A DNA stretch of 61,808 bases from Asanoa iriomotensis (GCF_016862515.1 NZ_BONC01000047.1:1-61808); one strand, 5' to 3'. Counted from the stretch's first letter, positions 17,653 to 28,011 are shown. Notes: generated by a model not told the origin, from the letters alone. A program made the numbers and translations.

Positions 17653-17750
17653 TTCCGCTGTGCCGGCCCTGCTAGAACCTCACGGTTCGCGGGGCCTTTC
17701 CGCTCTGCCGGCGCGGACCTCGCCGATCTGGCTGTTGCTGGTCGCCCGTC

Positions 17751-18935
17751 TTAGTGGACCGTGACCGTCGGGCCGACCGCCAACTCGCGTAGCTCCTCGG
17801 GCAGGTCGGCGCCCATCTCCTCGGCCAGGCGGACCGCCTCGCCGATCAGGGTCTCGACGATCTGGGCCTCCGGCACGGTCTTGATGACCTGGCCCTTGAC
17901 GAAGATCTGGCCCTTGCCGTTGCCGGACGCGACGCCGAGGTCGGCCTCGCGCGCCTCGCCCGGGCCGTTGACGACGCAGCCCATGACGGCCACCCGCAGC
18001 GGCACCGGCAGGCCCTCGAGCCCGGCGGTGACCTCCTCGGCCAGCTTGTAGACGTCGACCTGGGCGCGCCCGCAGGACGGGCAGGAGACGATCTCCAGGC
18101 CGCGCTCACGCAGGCCCAGCGACTCGAGGATCTGCTGGCCGACCTTGACCTCTTCGACGGGCGGCGCGGACAGCGACACCCGGATGGTGTCGCCGATGCC
18201 CTCGGCGAGCAGGGCACCGAACGCGACCGCCGACTTGATCGTGCCCTGGAACGCCGGGCCGGCCTCGGTGACGCCCAGGTGCAGCGGGTAGTCACACTGC
18301 TCGGCGAGCTGCCGGTAGGCGCGGATCATCACGACCGGGTCGTTGTGCTTCACCGAGATCTTGATGTCGCGGAAGCCGTGCTCCTCGAACAGCGAGCACT
18401 CCCACAGGGCCGACTCGACCAGGGCCTCCGCCGTCGCCTTGCCGTACTTCTGGAGCAACCGCTTGTCGAGCGAACCGGCGTTGACGCCGATCCGGATCGG
18501 CACGCCGGCGTCCGACGCGGCGGCGGCGATCTCCTTGACCTTGTCGTCGAACTGGCGGATGTTGCCCGGGTTGACCCGGACGGCCGCGCAACCGGCGTCG
18601 ATCGCCGCGAACACATAGCGCGGCTGGAAGTGGATGTCGGCGATGACCGGGATCTGCGACTTCTTGGCGATCGCGGGCAGGGCCTCGACGTCGTCCTGCG
18701 ACGGCACGGCCACCCGGACGATCTGGCACCCCGACGCCGTGAGCTCGGCGATCTGCTGCAGCGTCGCGTTGATGTCGGCGGTCAGCGTGGTGGTCATCGA
18801 CTGGACCGACACCGGCGCACCACCACCGACCGGCACCGAGCCGACGTGGATCTGGCGGCTCTGCCGCCGCGGTGCCAGCGGCGGGGGAGGAACGGCCGGC
18901 ATACCGAGACTGATCGCGGTCACGGGAACACTCAC
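17751..18935 (-). CDS. ispG: 4-hydroxy-3-methylbut-2-en-1-yl diphosphate synthase (flavodoxin-dependent)
   Basis: This 394-residue [4Fe-4S] enzyme of the MEP isoprenoid pathway converts methylerythritol cyclodiphosphate to HMBPP. The N-terminal TIM-barrel shows [17 protein letters not shown] and ADIHFQPRY. The cluster ligands lie in SCPSCGR and [10 protein letters not shown], all three cysteines present, with the iron-sulfur Glu in the second motif. It is the last gene of the dxr - site-2 protease - ispG run, 22 bases after the protease gene. This order is conserved in actinobacteria. Confidence 0.96.
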   Translation of the reverse strand: MSVPVTAISLGMPAVPPPPLAPRRQSRQIHVGSVPVGGGAPVSVQSMTTTLTADINATLQQIAELTASGCQIVRVAVPSQDDVEALPAIAKKSQIPVIADIHFQPRYVFAAIDAGCAAVRVNPGNIRQFDDKVKEIAAAASDAGVPIRIGVNAGSLDKRLLQKYGKATAEALVESALWECSLFEEHGFRDIKISVKHNDPVVMIRAYRQLAEQCDYPLHLGVTEAGPAFQGTIKSAVAFGALLAEGIGDTIRVSLSAPPVEEVKVGQQILESLGLRERGLEIVSCPSCGRAQVDVYKLAEEVTAGLEGLPVPLRVAVMGCVVNGPGEAREADLGVASGNGKGQIFVKGQVIKTVPEAQIVETLIGEAVRLAEEMGADLPEELRELAVGPTVTVH

Positions 18936-18957
18936 CTCGGAACGGGTTGTGCGGCTG

Positions 18958-20199
18958 TTAGAAGAGCGTGATGGGGTTGATGATGTCAGCAGTGATCGTC
19001 AGCAGCGTAAAAGCCCCACCGATCAGGATAACCGCGTACGTAACGGGCATCAGTTTGAAGTAGTCGACGTGCCCTGGATCGGGTCGCCCGAGCCGCGCGG
19101 CGAACCACGACCGGATCCGCTCGAACCAGGCGATCGCGATGTGCCCACCGTCAAGGGGTAGCAGCGGCAACAGGTTGAACACGCCAATGAAGAAGTTCAA
19201 CGAGACGAACAACAGGACAACGACTTCCCACGCGCTGTGCTCGACCGCCTCGCCACCGAGCCGGCTGGCACCGACGACGCTGATCGGCGTGTCGGCGTCA
19301 CGGGGCGCGCCGGTGATGGCGTCCCAGAGCGCCGGGACCTTCTGCGGGATTCGCTGGAGCGCCTGCACCGTGTTGACCGCGAGGTCGCCGGTGTAACTGG
19401 CGGTCGCGGGGAACGCCTCGATCGGGTTGTGCTTGAGCATCACCGGCACGCCGGGCGGCGGGACCGGGCCGGCGACGCCGAGGGCGCTCACCGCGGCCAC
19501 CGGGCCGTCGGGCTCGCCGACCGGGGGGCGCTGCACGGTCGCGAGATTGACGTTGAGCTGCTGCGGGCTGTTGTCACGCTCGTAGTTGATCGTCGCCTGC
19601 GAGCCCGGCGGGAGCTTGCGGATCTCGTTGACGAGGTCGGTGTAGGTCGCCACCGGCACACCGTTGACCGCGGTGATCTTGTCGTCGTCGCGTAGGCCCG
19701 CCTGCTTGGCCGGGCCGGCCGGGTCACCGGGGATGCAGTCGCGGTTGTCTGCGGTCGCGCCGACGATCACGCAGTCGGTGACCTTGACGTAGGCGGGCTG
19801 CGGGCCGGCGAGCGCGGGGTTCGGCAGGCCCATGAAGATGGCCGCGAACCAGAGCGCGACGACCGCCAGCAGGAAGTGGGTGATCGAACCGGCGCTCATC
19901 ACGACGGTGCGCTTCCAGAGCGGGAACCGCCACATGGCCCGCGGCTCGTCGGCCGGGTCGACGTCGTCGTCCTGCGGCGTCATGCCGACGATCTTGCAGA
20001 AGCCGCCCAGGGGGATGGCCTTGACGCCGTATTCGGTCTCGCCGCGCTTGAACGACCACAGGGTCGGGCCGAAGCCGACGAAGTATTTGGTGACCTTCAT
20101 GCCGAAGCGCTTGGCCGTGAGCATGTGCCCGGCTTCGTGCAGGCTGACCGATATCAGAATCACAAGGGCGAAGCCCACTACCCCGGCCAGATACAGCAT
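18958..20199 (-). CDS. M50 site-2 metalloprotease (RseP/Rip1 family)
   Basis: This 413-residue intramembrane protease has the zinc motif HEAGH at residues 21-25 in the first helix, a periplasmic PDZ-like domain in the middle ([17 protein letters not shown]), and the third metal ligand in [12 protein letters not shown] near residue 360. Four hydrophobic segments are visible. Members cut anti-sigma factors and other membrane substrates. The ATG overlaps the dxr stop by one base (TGATG), so the genes are translationally coupled. It has the full family length with no missing motifs. Confidence 0.93.
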   Translation of the reverse strand: MLYLAGVVGFALVILISVSLHEAGHMLTAKRFGMKVTKYFVGFGPTLWSFKRGETEYGVKAIPLGGFCKIVGMTPQDDDVDPADEPRAMWRFPLWKRTVVMSAGSITHFLLAVVALWFAAIFMGLPNPALAGPQPAYVKVTDCVIVGATADNRDCIPGDPAGPAKQAGLRDDDKITAVNGVPVATYTDLVNEIRKLPPGSQATINYERDNSPQQLNVNLATVQRPPVGEPDGPVAAVSALGVAGPVPPPGVPVMLKHNPIEAFPATASYTGDLAVNTVQALQRIPQKVPALWDAITGAPRDADTPISVVGASRLGGEAVEHSAWEVVVLLFVSLNFFIGVFNLLPLLPLDGGHIAIAWFERIRSWFAARLGRPDPGHVDYFKLMPVTYAVILIGGAFTLLTITADIINPITLF

Positions 20200-21437
20200 C
20201 AGGCTCCCCTCACCGCTGACCCGATCAGTTCCCGCGCCTGCCCCCGGGCCCAGGTCTCCGCGGCGAGCACGTCATCGACGTTACCTGGTTCGCCGAAATC
20301 GGGCGCCGCGGCCAGAACCTGCTCCACGGTGTCCACTATGCCGAGGAACGGCAAGCGCCCTTGGGTGAACGCCGCCACACACTCTTCGTTGGCGGCGTTG
20401 TAGATCGCCGGCCGGCACCGCCCGGCCTGGCCGGCCGCCTTGGCCAGCGCGACCGCCGGGAACGCGGCGTCGTCGAGCGGCTCGAACGTCCAGGTGTGTG
20501 CGGTGGTCCAGTCGACCGGCGACGCCGCGTCGGCCACCCGGTCGGGCCAGCCGAGGCCGAGCGAGATCGGTAGCCGCATGTCGGGCGGGCTCGCCTGGGC
20601 GATCGTCGACCCGTCGAAGAACTCCACCATGGAGTGGATCACTGACTGTGGGTGCACGACGACGTCGATCCGGTCGTACGCGATGTCGAAGAGCTCATGC
20701 GCCTCGATCACCTCGAGCCCCTTGTTGACCATGGTGGCCGAGTTGATCGTGACCACCGGGCCCATGGTCCAGGTGGGGTGGGCCAGCGCTTCGTCGGGCG
20801 TGACCGCCGCCAGCTCGTCGCGCCGCCGCCCGCGGAACGGGCCCCCGCTGGCGGTGACCACCAGTTTGCGCACCTCGCGCTCGGCGCCGGAGCGCAGGCA
20901 CTGGGCAAGCGCGGAGTGCTCGGAGTCGACCGGGACGAGCTGGCCGGGGCGCGTCACGGCCGCCTTGACCAGGCTCCCGCCGGCGATCAGGGACTCTTTG
21001 TTGGCGAGGGCGAGGGTGCGGCCGGCGCGCAGGGCGGCCAGCGTCGGTGCGAGGCCGAGCGAGCCCACCACGCCGTTGAGCACCAGGTCGGCCGGCCATT
21101 CCGCCAGCTCGGCCATGGCGCTGGGGCCGGCCAGGATCTTGGGAATGCGGAAGTCGCCGGTCGCGTAGCCCTTCTTGGCCGCCTCGGCGTAGAAGGCGAG
21201 CTGTAGGTCCTGCGCCGCGGACGCTTTCGCCACGCCCACCGCCTCGACACCCAGCTCCAGCGCCTGCGCGGCGAGCAGCGCGACGTTGCCACCACCGGCG
21301 CCGAGCGCCACGACCCGGAACCGGTCGGGGTTGCGGCGCACGATGTCGACCGCCTGGGTGCCGATCGACCCGGTGCTGCCGAGCAGGACGATCTCCCGCG
21401 GCGCGGTCATGCCGGGTCTGCGGTGTGCTTGGGTCAC
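20199..21437 (-). CDS. dxr: 1-deoxy-D-xylulose 5-phosphate reductoisomerase
   Basis: This 412-residue NADPH-dependent enzyme catalyses the first committed step of the MEP pathway. It has the NADPH loop [16 protein letters not shown], the metal-binding and catalytic PVDSEHSA and TASGGPFR, and the substrate loop [12 protein letters not shown]. The start is taken as a GTG at 21437, because GGGGAG lies nine bases upstream. The ATG nine codons later has no ribosome site. Together with ispG it gives two MEP steps in this window. Confidence 0.95.
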   Translation of the reverse strand: MTQAHRRPGMTAPREIVLLGSTGSIGTQAVDIVRRNPDRFRVVALGAGGGNVALLAAQALELGVEAVGVAKASAAQDLQLAFYAEAAKKGYATGDFRIPKILAGPSAMAELAEWPADLVLNGVVGSLGLAPTLAALRAGRTLALANKESLIAGGSLVKAAVTRPGQLVPVDSEHSALAQCLRSGAEREVRKLVVTASGGPFRGRRRDELAAVTPDEALAHPTWTMGPVVTINSATMVNKGLEVIEAHELFDIAYDRIDVVVHPQSVIHSMVEFFDGSTIAQASPPDMRLPISLGLGWPDRVADAASPVDWTTAHTWTFEPLDDAAFPAVALAKAAGQAGRCRPAIYNAANEECVAAFTQGRLPFLGIVDTVEQVLAAAPDFGEPGNVDDVLAAETWARGQARELIGSAVRGA

Positions 21438-21451
21438 TGGGCCATTCTCCC

Positions 21452-21952
21452 CTATCGGGGGTCGGGGTCCGAAGTTGTCCACAGGCGGGTCCGGTTCTCC
21501 AGGAGATCTTCCAGGTCGGCGCGCTCGGCGGGCGAGAGCCCGTCGATCGGAATCGGGAAGTACTGGTTCCTGCTCACCCAGAGCAGCAGCAGGTCGTCGG
21601 TGAGCGCCGTGCGCTCGATGGCCGGCCAGCGCAGCTTCGACTCGCCGTGCTCGGCGCGCGTGAGGATCCCGTCCTCGTCGATCTCGTACTCGATGGTCAT
21701 CGCGGCGTATTTGCGCTGCTGCCGGCGCACGGACGCGACCACGCCGGTCGGGTAGGCGAGGCAGAACAGGCCGAGCGCGATGATCGCCAGGTCGAGCACC
21801 GGGTCGCCCGGCAGAATGGCCAGGCTGACCACGCCGAGAGCGACGACCACGGACCCCACGGCGTAGAAGCAGCGGAACAACCACCGCGAAACGTACCGGA
21901 CTGCCGCAATCGGCCGCCGCCGATCGGGGGCGGCAACGATGACGATGCGCAT
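21452..21952 (-). CDS. YcxB-like membrane protein
   Basis: This 166-residue protein has two adjacent hydrophobic helices (about 22-70) followed by a soluble beta-rich C-terminal domain (about 80-155) containing [22 protein letters not shown] and [10 protein letters not shown]. That pattern matches the YcxB C-terminal domain, which resembles a PH fold. The function of the family is unknown. It lies 14 bases upstream of dxr on the same strand and may share its promoter. Confidence 0.7.
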   Translation of the reverse strand: MRIVIVAAPDRRRPIAAVRYVSRWLFRCFYAVGSVVVALGVVSLAILPGDPVLDLAIIALGLFCLAYPTGVVASVRRQQRKYAAMTIEYEIDEDGILTRAEHGESKLRWPAIERTALTDDLLLLWVSRNQYFPIPIDGLSPAERADLEDLLENRTRLWTTSDPDPR

Positions 21953-22034
21953 CGAAGCAGGGTAGAGCCGGTGCGGGCGGCGCTGTCGCCCGGTGGCATC
22001 AGTTCACTGGCGCGGACGTACGGCGCGCCCGCTT

Positions 22035-22577
22035 TCAGCTCTGCGGTGCGACGAGGCGGTAGGTGTCGAGCTCGATGCCGCCGTACCAGTCGCGCCGCTT
22101 GCCGATCGGCTCCATGCCCAGCCTGGTGGCGACCGCGACCGAAGGCGTGTTGCCCTCCCGGATAACCGCGTAGATCTCCCCCAGACCGGCGGCGAACACC
22201 CGCTCGATCGCGGCGCGCGCGGCCTCGGTCGCGTAGCCGTGACCCCAGGAGTCCGGGTGCAGGTGCCACCCGACCTCGATGTTCTTGGTCGGCTGCTGGT
22301 CGACACCCGGCAGCGGCACGACGAGCACCGACCCGGCCGTCTGGCCCGTATCCCGCACGTCGACCGCCCAGATGCCGTGCAGCCCGTCCGCGGAGGCGCG
22401 ACCGCGCCACCGCTGAATCGCGCCAAGCGCCTCGTCGGCGGACTCGATGACCCGCGGCTGAGCGCCCAGCCACCGTGCGACCTCCCAGCGCGACAACATG
22501 TCGTAGACCCGCGCGACGTCGGCGTCGCTCTCGGTCCACTGCCGAACAACCAGGCGATCCGTCTCGAAGACCGTCAT
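22035..22577 (-). CDS. GNAT N-acetyltransferase (RimJ/RimL type)
   Basis: This 180-residue acetyltransferase begins TVFETDRLVVRQW, a typical RimJ-like first strand. It has GWHLHPDSWGHGYATEAA as the acetyl-CoA loop and EGNTPSVAVATRLGME as the final helix. The family acetylates N-terminal amines or antibiotics. An ATG is preferred, but an in-frame GTG two codons upstream is equally possible. It is monocistronic as far as can be seen. Confidence 0.85.
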   Translation of the reverse strand: MTVFETDRLVVRQWTESDADVARVYDMLSRWEVARWLGAQPRVIESADEALGAIQRWRGRASADGLHGIWAVDVRDTGQTAGSVLVVPLPGVDQQPTKNIEVGWHLHPDSWGHGYATEAARAAIERVFAAGLGEIYAVIREGNTPSVAVATRLGMEPIGKRRDWYGGIELDTYRLVAPQS

Positions 22578-22703
22578 GTCCACGGATGCTAGGGAACATC
22601 GGGTGCCCTTCCGCGCAAGGCGAGGGCACGGTCAAGGGCCAACAAGAGGGTGACCCCGTGCAGGCGCAGGCGGTCGCGCTCGTGGCGGCTCGCAGATCAG
22701 GAG

Positions 22704-24875
22704 TCACCCGCTGCTGCTGGCCAGAGACTCCTCCTTGGCCGGCGCCGCAGGATGAGGATCCAGCTCGCGGATGCCGAACCGGCGGTAGACCGCGCCCAGC
22801 GGACCCGGAGCCCACCAGTTCCAGCGGCCCAGTAGTCGCATCGTCGCCGGCACCAGCAGCAACCGGACCAGGGTCGCGTCGACGATGATGGCCACGATCA
22901 TGCCGACGCCGATCAGCTTGATGAAGGCGATCCCGCCGCTCGCGAAGCCGGCCACCACCACGGTCAGCAGCAGCGCGGCCGCAGTGATGATCCGGCCCGT
23001 GAATTGGAGGCCCGAGGCCACCGACGCCGTGTTGTCGCCCGTGCGATCCCATTCTTCGCGGACCCGGGACAGCAGGAACACCTCGTAGTCGGTGGCGAGT
23101 CCGAACAGGACGGCCAGCATCAGGATCGGGTTGCTCGGCTCGATGAAGCCCGTCGGCGTGAAGCCCAGGAAGTCGGACAGGTGCCCGTCCTGGAAGACCC
23201 AGACGACCACGCCGAACGAGGCGCCGATCGACACCAGGTTCATCAGGACGGCCTTGATCGGCAGGACGATCGAACCGAACGCCAGGAAGAGCAGGAGCAG
23301 CGTCGCCGAGGCCATGATGAGCGCCATCCAGGGCAGATGGGCTATCAGGCTGTCGACCAGGTCGATGTCGGCCGCCGTGCGGCCGCCGACCAGGACGTCG
23401 ACGCCGGGAGTCGCCGGTAGGTCGCGGATCGCGTGCACCACTCCCTGCGCCGCGTCACCGCTCGGCTCCCCCTGGTAGGTGACGGTGACCAGCGACGACG
23501 TGCCCTGGGAGGCGGTCACCTGCGCGCCGGTCACGTCGGGCAGCCTGGTGATGGTCGACGCCAGCGCTTGGGCCTCGGCCTGACCGCCGCCCGAGACCAG
23601 CACCTCGATCGGCCCGACGGTGCCGCCCGCGAAGTCGGAGCTGATCGCGTCGGAGACCACGCGCGGCTCGGCACCCGGTGGCAACACCCGCTCGTCGAAC
23701 CCGCCGAAGCTGATCCGCAGCACCGGCGACGCGAGCACGGCGAGGATGACGATCACGCCGGCCGCGTACACAATGGGTCGGCGCATCACGCTCCTCGCGA
23801 TCCGCGCCCAAGCGCCGTCGCCGCTCGCGCGCTCCCGGCCGCGCCGCCACGGCAACGGCACGCGTAGCGAGTTGATCCGGTGGCCGAGCACCGCGAGCAG
23901 GGCGGGCAGCGCGGTGAGGGCGGCCAGCATCGCCACCAGCACGGCCGCGAGACCACCGAAGCCCATCGAACGCAGGAACGCCTGCGGGAAGATCAGCAGG
24001 CTCGCCAGCGCGAGCGCGATCGTCAAACCCGAGACCAGCACCGTGCGGCCCGCGGTGGCCATCGTGCGCGCGATCGCCGCGGGCGTCTCATGCCCACCCG
24101 CCAGCTCCTCGCGGAACCGGCTCACGATGAACAGCGCATAGTCGACCGCCATGCCGAGCCCGATCAACGTGATGATGTTGATCGCGAAGACCGACACGTC
24201 GGTGACCATGTTGAGCAGCCGCACCACGACCAGCGACCCGAGGATGGCGATGCCGCCGATCATCAAAGGGGTCGCGGCCGCCGCCAGTCCGCCGAAGATC
24301 AGGATCAGGAGGACGAGCAGGACCGGCAGCGAGAACGTCTCGGCGCGTGCCAGGTCGGCGCTGGTCTGCTCGTTGGCCTCGTGGAGGAACGGGATCGTGC
24401 CGCCGGTCTGCGTGGTGACGCCAGGCGCGGTCAACGCCGGCTCGATCTCCTCGAACGCCGCGGTCTTGGCATCCGGTTCCGTCGCCTTGAGCTGGACCAT
24501 CGCGTAGGTCGCGTGGCGGTCGGTCGAGACCAGCGCCGGCGACTGGGTGTCGTAGAAGCTGGTCACGCTCGCGACCTCGGGCAACGCGCGGATCTTGGCC
24601 AGCGTCGCCGTCACCGGATCGCGGAAGCCGGGGTCGTCGACGGCCGCCGATTCGGCCGAGTAGAGCACCAGCACATCGATATCGCGGTTGCCCAACTCGG
24701 CCATGGTGCGCTCACGGAACTGGGACGACTCGGCCTTGGGATCGTCGAACCCGCCGCCGGTCAACGCGCCGAACACCCCGGTGCCCCAGGCCGCGCCGAC
24801 CACGACCAGCGCCGCCGCGGCAGCCAGCACCAGCCAGCGGAACCGGACCACGGCCCGCCCCCACCACGCGAACAT
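22704..24875 (-). CDS. MMPL family RND-type transporter
   Basis: This 723-residue inner-membrane exporter has the two-half MMPL layout. TM1 is near residue 20, and a large extracytoplasmic loop runs from about 45 to 170. A block of helices with GLGMAVDYALFIVSRFREEL follows, then a second loop (about 390-520) and a second block with GLATDYEVFLLSRVREEW. The paired GxxxDY motifs carry the proton relay. The ATG at 24875 is preferred over an upstream TTG, because GGGGGA lies just before it. It is divergent from a TetR regulator with a 29-bp palindrome between them, so inducible efflux is likely. The substrate is unknown. Confidence 0.9.
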   Translation of the reverse strand: MFAWWGRAVVRFRWLVLAAAAALVVVGAAWGTGVFGALTGGGFDDPKAESSQFRERTMAELGNRDIDVLVLYSAESAAVDDPGFRDPVTATLAKIRALPEVASVTSFYDTQSPALVSTDRHATYAMVQLKATEPDAKTAAFEEIEPALTAPGVTTQTGGTIPFLHEANEQTSADLARAETFSLPVLLVLLILIFGGLAAAATPLMIGGIAILGSLVVVRLLNMVTDVSVFAINIITLIGLGMAVDYALFIVSRFREELAGGHETPAAIARTMATAGRTVLVSGLTIALALASLLIFPQAFLRSMGFGGLAAVLVAMLAALTALPALLAVLGHRINSLRVPLPWRRGRERASGDGAWARIARSVMRRPIVYAAGVIVILAVLASPVLRISFGGFDERVLPPGAEPRVVSDAISSDFAGGTVGPIEVLVSGGGQAEAQALASTITRLPDVTGAQVTASQGTSSLVTVTYQGEPSGDAAQGVVHAIRDLPATPGVDVLVGGRTAADIDLVDSLIAHLPWMALIMASATLLLLFLAFGSIVLPIKAVLMNLVSIGASFGVVVWVFQDGHLSDFLGFTPTGFIEPSNPILMLAVLFGLATDYEVFLLSRVREEWDRTGDNTASVASGLQFTGRIITAAALLLTVVVAGFASGGIAFIKLIGVGMIVAIIVDATLVRLLLVPATMRLLGRWNWWAPGPLGAVYRRFGIRELDPHPAAPAKEESLASSSG

Positions 24876-24923
24876 GGATCCCCCCAGTGATCTGTGCAAA
24901 ACTACAAACAGCGTTAGGAGAAT

Positions 24924-24952
24924 GAACGCCGTTAACTATTGCAACGGCGTTC
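24924..24952. promoter_or_regulatory. 29-bp palindromic operator between MMPL and TetR genes
   Basis: GAACGCCGTT and AACGGCGTTC are perfect 10-base inverted repeats around a nine-base spacer. They lie in the 100-base gap between divergent starts (24875 minus, 24976 plus). This is the classical arrangement for a TetR operator controlling both genes. Confidence 0.75.
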
Positions 24953-24975
24953 TCGACAGTCAAGGGGGTTCGCGA

Positions 24976-25689
24976 TTGAGCGCGCCGACACGGCGTGAAC
25001 GTCTGCGCACCTCGACGCTCAGCGAGATCAAGGACGAGGCCCGGCGGCTGCTGGTCATCGGTGGTCCGGACGCGATCTCCCTGCGCGCGATCGCCCGCGA
25101 GATGGGCATGACCGCACCCGCCATCTACCGTTATTTCGAGAGTCTCGACGCGTTGGTCGAGGCCCTCGCCGGTGACCTGTACATCGAGATGTCCGAAATC
25201 GTGGCGGCCGCCAAACACGGTGCGGGCGACGACCCGGTGGCCCAGATCAAGGCGATGGCCAGGGCATTCCGCGACTGGTCCGTGGCACACCCGGCCGAGT
25301 TCGCCCTCATCCTCGGCAGCCCGCAGCCGGGCATCGTCGCGTTCCAGGAAAGCTGCGACGAGGCGGATCATCCGGGCGTCGAGTTCGGCCGCCCGTTCAT
25401 GGAGACGATCAACGCGCTCTGGCTCCGCGAGCGCTACCCCACCCCGCCGCGGTCGCTGATGGAGGAGCGCCTCGCCGCCCACCTGGAGCCCCTGCGCGCC
25501 AGCCATGGCGAAGAGGTGCCGATCGAGGTCGCGTGGGCATTCCTCAGTGGCTGGTCACGGCTCTACGGGCTGGTGTCCATGGAGGTCTTCCACCACCTGC
25601 GGTGGGCGGTGTCCGACCCGGGCGCGCTCTTCGAGATGGAGTTGCACGCCTACGTCGACCAGTTCACGGGCCACAGCGACAAATCCTGA
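24976..25689 (+). CDS. TetR/AcrR family transcriptional regulator
   Basis: This 237-residue regulator has an N-terminal TetR helix-turn-helix (about 12-65) with ISLRAIAREMGMTAPAIYRYFESLDAL, and a C-terminal WHG-type ligand domain containing HPAEFALILG. The start is taken as TTG, with AGGGGG seven bases upstream. The ATG at 24922 would place the operator palindrome inside the gene. It is divergent from the MMPL exporter and probably represses it until a ligand binds. Confidence 0.88.
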   Translation: MSAPTRRERLRTSTLSEIKDEARRLLVIGGPDAISLRAIAREMGMTAPAIYRYFESLDALVEALAGDLYIEMSEIVAAAKHGAGDDPVAQIKAMARAFRDWSVAHPAEFALILGSPQPGIVAFQESCDEADHPGVEFGRPFMETINALWLRERYPTPPRSLMEERLAAHLEPLRASHGEEVPIEVAWAFLSGWSRLYGLVSMEVFHHLRWAVSDPGALFEMELHAYVDQFTGHSDKS

Positions 25690-25775
25690 GCCTCCACGCG
25701 TACGCACGACCGGTTTCTGTCGTAGCCCGCGCCCATAATGGTCCGGTCGATGCAGCCACGAGGGAAGGACCGGCC

Positions 25776-26264
25776 GTGACCAGCGAGCCCAGCGTGACCG
25801 ACCGTCCGGCGCAGGACTACGTCGCCATCAAGCGCACGGTGACGATGAGTTCCATCGCCGACATCGCCGACCGCTTCCCCGACGTGTTCGCTTTCCTAGC
25901 CGAGCGCGGCGTCGCCCCGGCCGGCGCGCCGTTCCTCAAATACAACGTCATCGACATGGAGGGCGAGCTGGAGATCGAGGCGGGCGTCCCGGTCAGGATG
26001 CCGGTCGGCGGCAGCGGCGAGATCTTCCCAGCCGTCCTGCCCGCGGGCCGCTACCTCACGGTCACCCACGTCGGGCACCCCGACGGCCTGCTCGACGTGA
26101 CCGGCAACTTCCTCGGCTGGGCACACGAGCGCGACCTGGAGTTCGACCACCACGACTCCCCCTCGGGCGACGTGTGGCACTGCCGCCTGGAGATCTACCA
26201 CTCCAACCCGGCCGAGGTCGCCATCGACAAATGGGAGACGGAGCTAGCCTTCCTACTCCGCTGA
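25776..26264 (+). CDS. GyrI-like effector-binding domain protein
   Basis: This 162-residue protein matches the GyrI-like small-molecule-binding fold: the N-terminal DYVAIKRTVTMSSIAD, the middle PAGAPFLKYNVIDMEGELEIEAGVPV, and the C-terminal WHCRLEIYHSNPAEV. It has no DNA-binding domain, unlike the MerR or AraC fusions that usually carry this module. The GTG start has AAGGA six bases upstream. It follows the TetR gene on the same strand by 86 bases, so it may sequester the same compound, which is inference. Confidence 0.78.
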   Translation: MTSEPSVTDRPAQDYVAIKRTVTMSSIADIADRFPDVFAFLAERGVAPAGAPFLKYNVIDMEGELEIEAGVPVRMPVGGSGEIFPAVLPAGRYLTVTHVGHPDGLLDVTGNFLGWAHERDLEFDHHDSPSGDVWHCRLEIYHSNPAEVAIDKWETELAFLLR

Positions 26265-26279
26265 AACCGGCGCGAGGGA

Positions 26280-27878
26280 TCAGGCGGTAGGCGCGGCGGC
26301 TTCGGGCTTCTCGCCTTCGGTGCTCGGTGCGGGGTCGCCGGCCCGGCGCGCGCGGATCTGGTGTCCGACACCCGTCAGGCAGCGCCCGCTCGGCAGGTCG
26401 AAGCGCCACCCGTGCAGCTGGCACTGCAGGGTGTCCCCGTCGATGATGCCGAAGCGACTCAGGTCGGCCTTGAGGTGCGGGCAGCGTCGCTGCACCACCC
26501 AGTCGCCGATCGTGATGTCTTCAGCGTCGGTGGTGCGCTGGTGCTCGTCGTACCAGCCCTCCGCGTACTGCAACCGCTCCTCGGACAGGCACTTGAAGAA
26601 CGCGTAGACGAACTCGTTGTACTGGCCGATCCGGGCCGCCGAGAAGCGGCAGGAGAGGAACAGCGAGTTGACCCAGTCGACCTCGTCGATGAAAAGGAGG
26701 TGTTCGACCAATGCCCGCTCGGTGCGGAACCGGTAGCGGACCTTCTCGTCCGCGTACCGCCGGACCTCCTTGCCCGGGAAGTCCACGACGATCGACTCGA
26801 CCGAGTCACCGTCGTAGCCGACCAGGTCGAAGCGGACCGGACCCCCCACGCCCTTGGCCAGGTAGATCGACTCTTCGAGGAGCGGCTCGATCCGCCGCTT
26901 CATCTCCTTGAGGACGTCGATCTCGGGGTGCCGCCACGACGCCTTCTCGGCCTCGATGATCGGCCGCTTGCGCTCGCGCATCTCCTCGAGGTGGGCGGCC
27001 TTGTTGGCGAAGAACTCGTCGACGTCGGTCGGGTGGGTCGTCTCGATCGACGTCGCGGTGATCTCCGTGACGCTGCCGGGCAGGAGCACGACGCCGTTGT
27101 TCCCGCCGACCTTGGCGTACTCCTTCATGAAGACCGACTGGTCCGGGAAGATGTTGCCCTCGTCGCCGAAGATGTCGTTGAACTTCCACAACTCGTCGTC
27201 GAGGAAGCACGGCGGCCCGGCGATCGGGAAGACGTGCGACGCCTTCAGGTCGTCGATGTAGCGCCAGGTCCGGTCGAACTGCCGCTCGCGCTTCTGCTTG
27301 CCGAACGCGGTCTTGGCGGCCTGGGGCAGCTCGTAGACCATCGGGTACCAGATCGCGCCCGAGAACTGCAGCATGTGCGCGTGCACGTGGCCGAGCGCCT
27401 CGAACGTCGCGAGGTCGGTCGGCCGCGCGTCGTTCTGGTTGAGCAGTCGCACCCCGTCGTACTCGACCCACAGAGAGGAGTCACCGATCGGCCCGTCCGT
27501 CGGCGACGTCAACGCCTGGATCATGACCTTCAGACCGCCGTCGAGCTCGATGACCTCCTCCGACACGGTCTTGATGAAGTCGGTGAAGCCCAGCTCACGC
27601 AGCTCGTCCTCGAGCTCGCTGGTCGGGTACTCCGGCAACAGCACCCGCGCCTTCTTCGACACGAACCGCTTGAGGTGCTTGGCGTCGAAGTGGTCGCGGT
27701 GCAGGTGGCTCAGGTAGAGATAGTCGACCTGCCCGAGCGTCTCCCAGTCGAGCTGCGAGTTGTCGGGGAAGGGAAACCACGAGGCGAAGTACGCGGGGTT
27801 GACCCAGGGGTCACACAGGATGCTCCCCGCCGGGGTGTCGATCCGCATGCTGGCGTGTCCCGTCCCGGTCACTCGCAC
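26280..27878 (-). CDS. metallo-beta-lactamase-fold protein fused to a Rieske domain
   Basis: This 532-residue protein has an MBL fold at residues about 1-250, with LSHLHRDHFD as the metal motif and LCDPWVNPAYF before it. A central region of unclear fold (about 290-440) follows. A C-terminal Rieske [2Fe-2S] domain (about 445-510) has RCPHLKADL and CQLHGWRFDL, giving the C-x-H and C-x2-H ligands. The layout resembles CMP-Neu5Ac hydroxylase-like proteins, where the two domains are in the opposite order. The GTG start is followed two codons later by a second GTG. The enzymatic role is unknown. Confidence 0.82.
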   Translation of the reverse strand: MRVTGTGHASMRIDTPAGSILCDPWVNPAYFASWFPFPDNSQLDWETLGQVDYLYLSHLHRDHFDAKHLKRFVSKKARVLLPEYPTSELEDELRELGFTDFIKTVSEEVIELDGGLKVMIQALTSPTDGPIGDSSLWVEYDGVRLLNQNDARPTDLATFEALGHVHAHMLQFSGAIWYPMVYELPQAAKTAFGKQKRERQFDRTWRYIDDLKASHVFPIAGPPCFLDDELWKFNDIFGDEGNIFPDQSVFMKEYAKVGGNNGVVLLPGSVTEITATSIETTHPTDVDEFFANKAAHLEEMRERKRPIIEAEKASWRHPEIDVLKEMKRRIEPLLEESIYLAKGVGGPVRFDLVGYDGDSVESIVVDFPGKEVRRYADEKVRYRFRTERALVEHLLFIDEVDWVNSLFLSCRFSAARIGQYNEFVYAFFKCLSEERLQYAEGWYDEHQRTTDAEDITIGDWVVQRRCPHLKADLSRFGIIDGDTLQCQLHGWRFDLPSGRCLTGVGHQIRARRAGDPAPSTEGEKPEAAAPTA

Positions 27879-28011
27879 GGCAGCAAACCCCCAAGATCAA
27901 AAGCGCGTCAGGTACGGCGAAAACGCTACCCGACGAACCGGGGTGCCCGATCCCCGACGCCACGGGTCTGCCACACTGATCTCCGCATACGTCCGAGGGA
28001 GGAGCCACGAG

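Noticed and set aside
17675-17688. Separate terminator for ispG
   Set aside because: The GAACC/GGTTC stem is only five bases; the main 14-base hairpin at 17620-17652 is the convincing one.
20199-21884. Long Dxr with 150 extra N-terminal residues
   Set aside because: The extra part is an out-of-frame shadow of the YcxB-like gene; a GTG at 21437 with a good ribosome site is the proper start.
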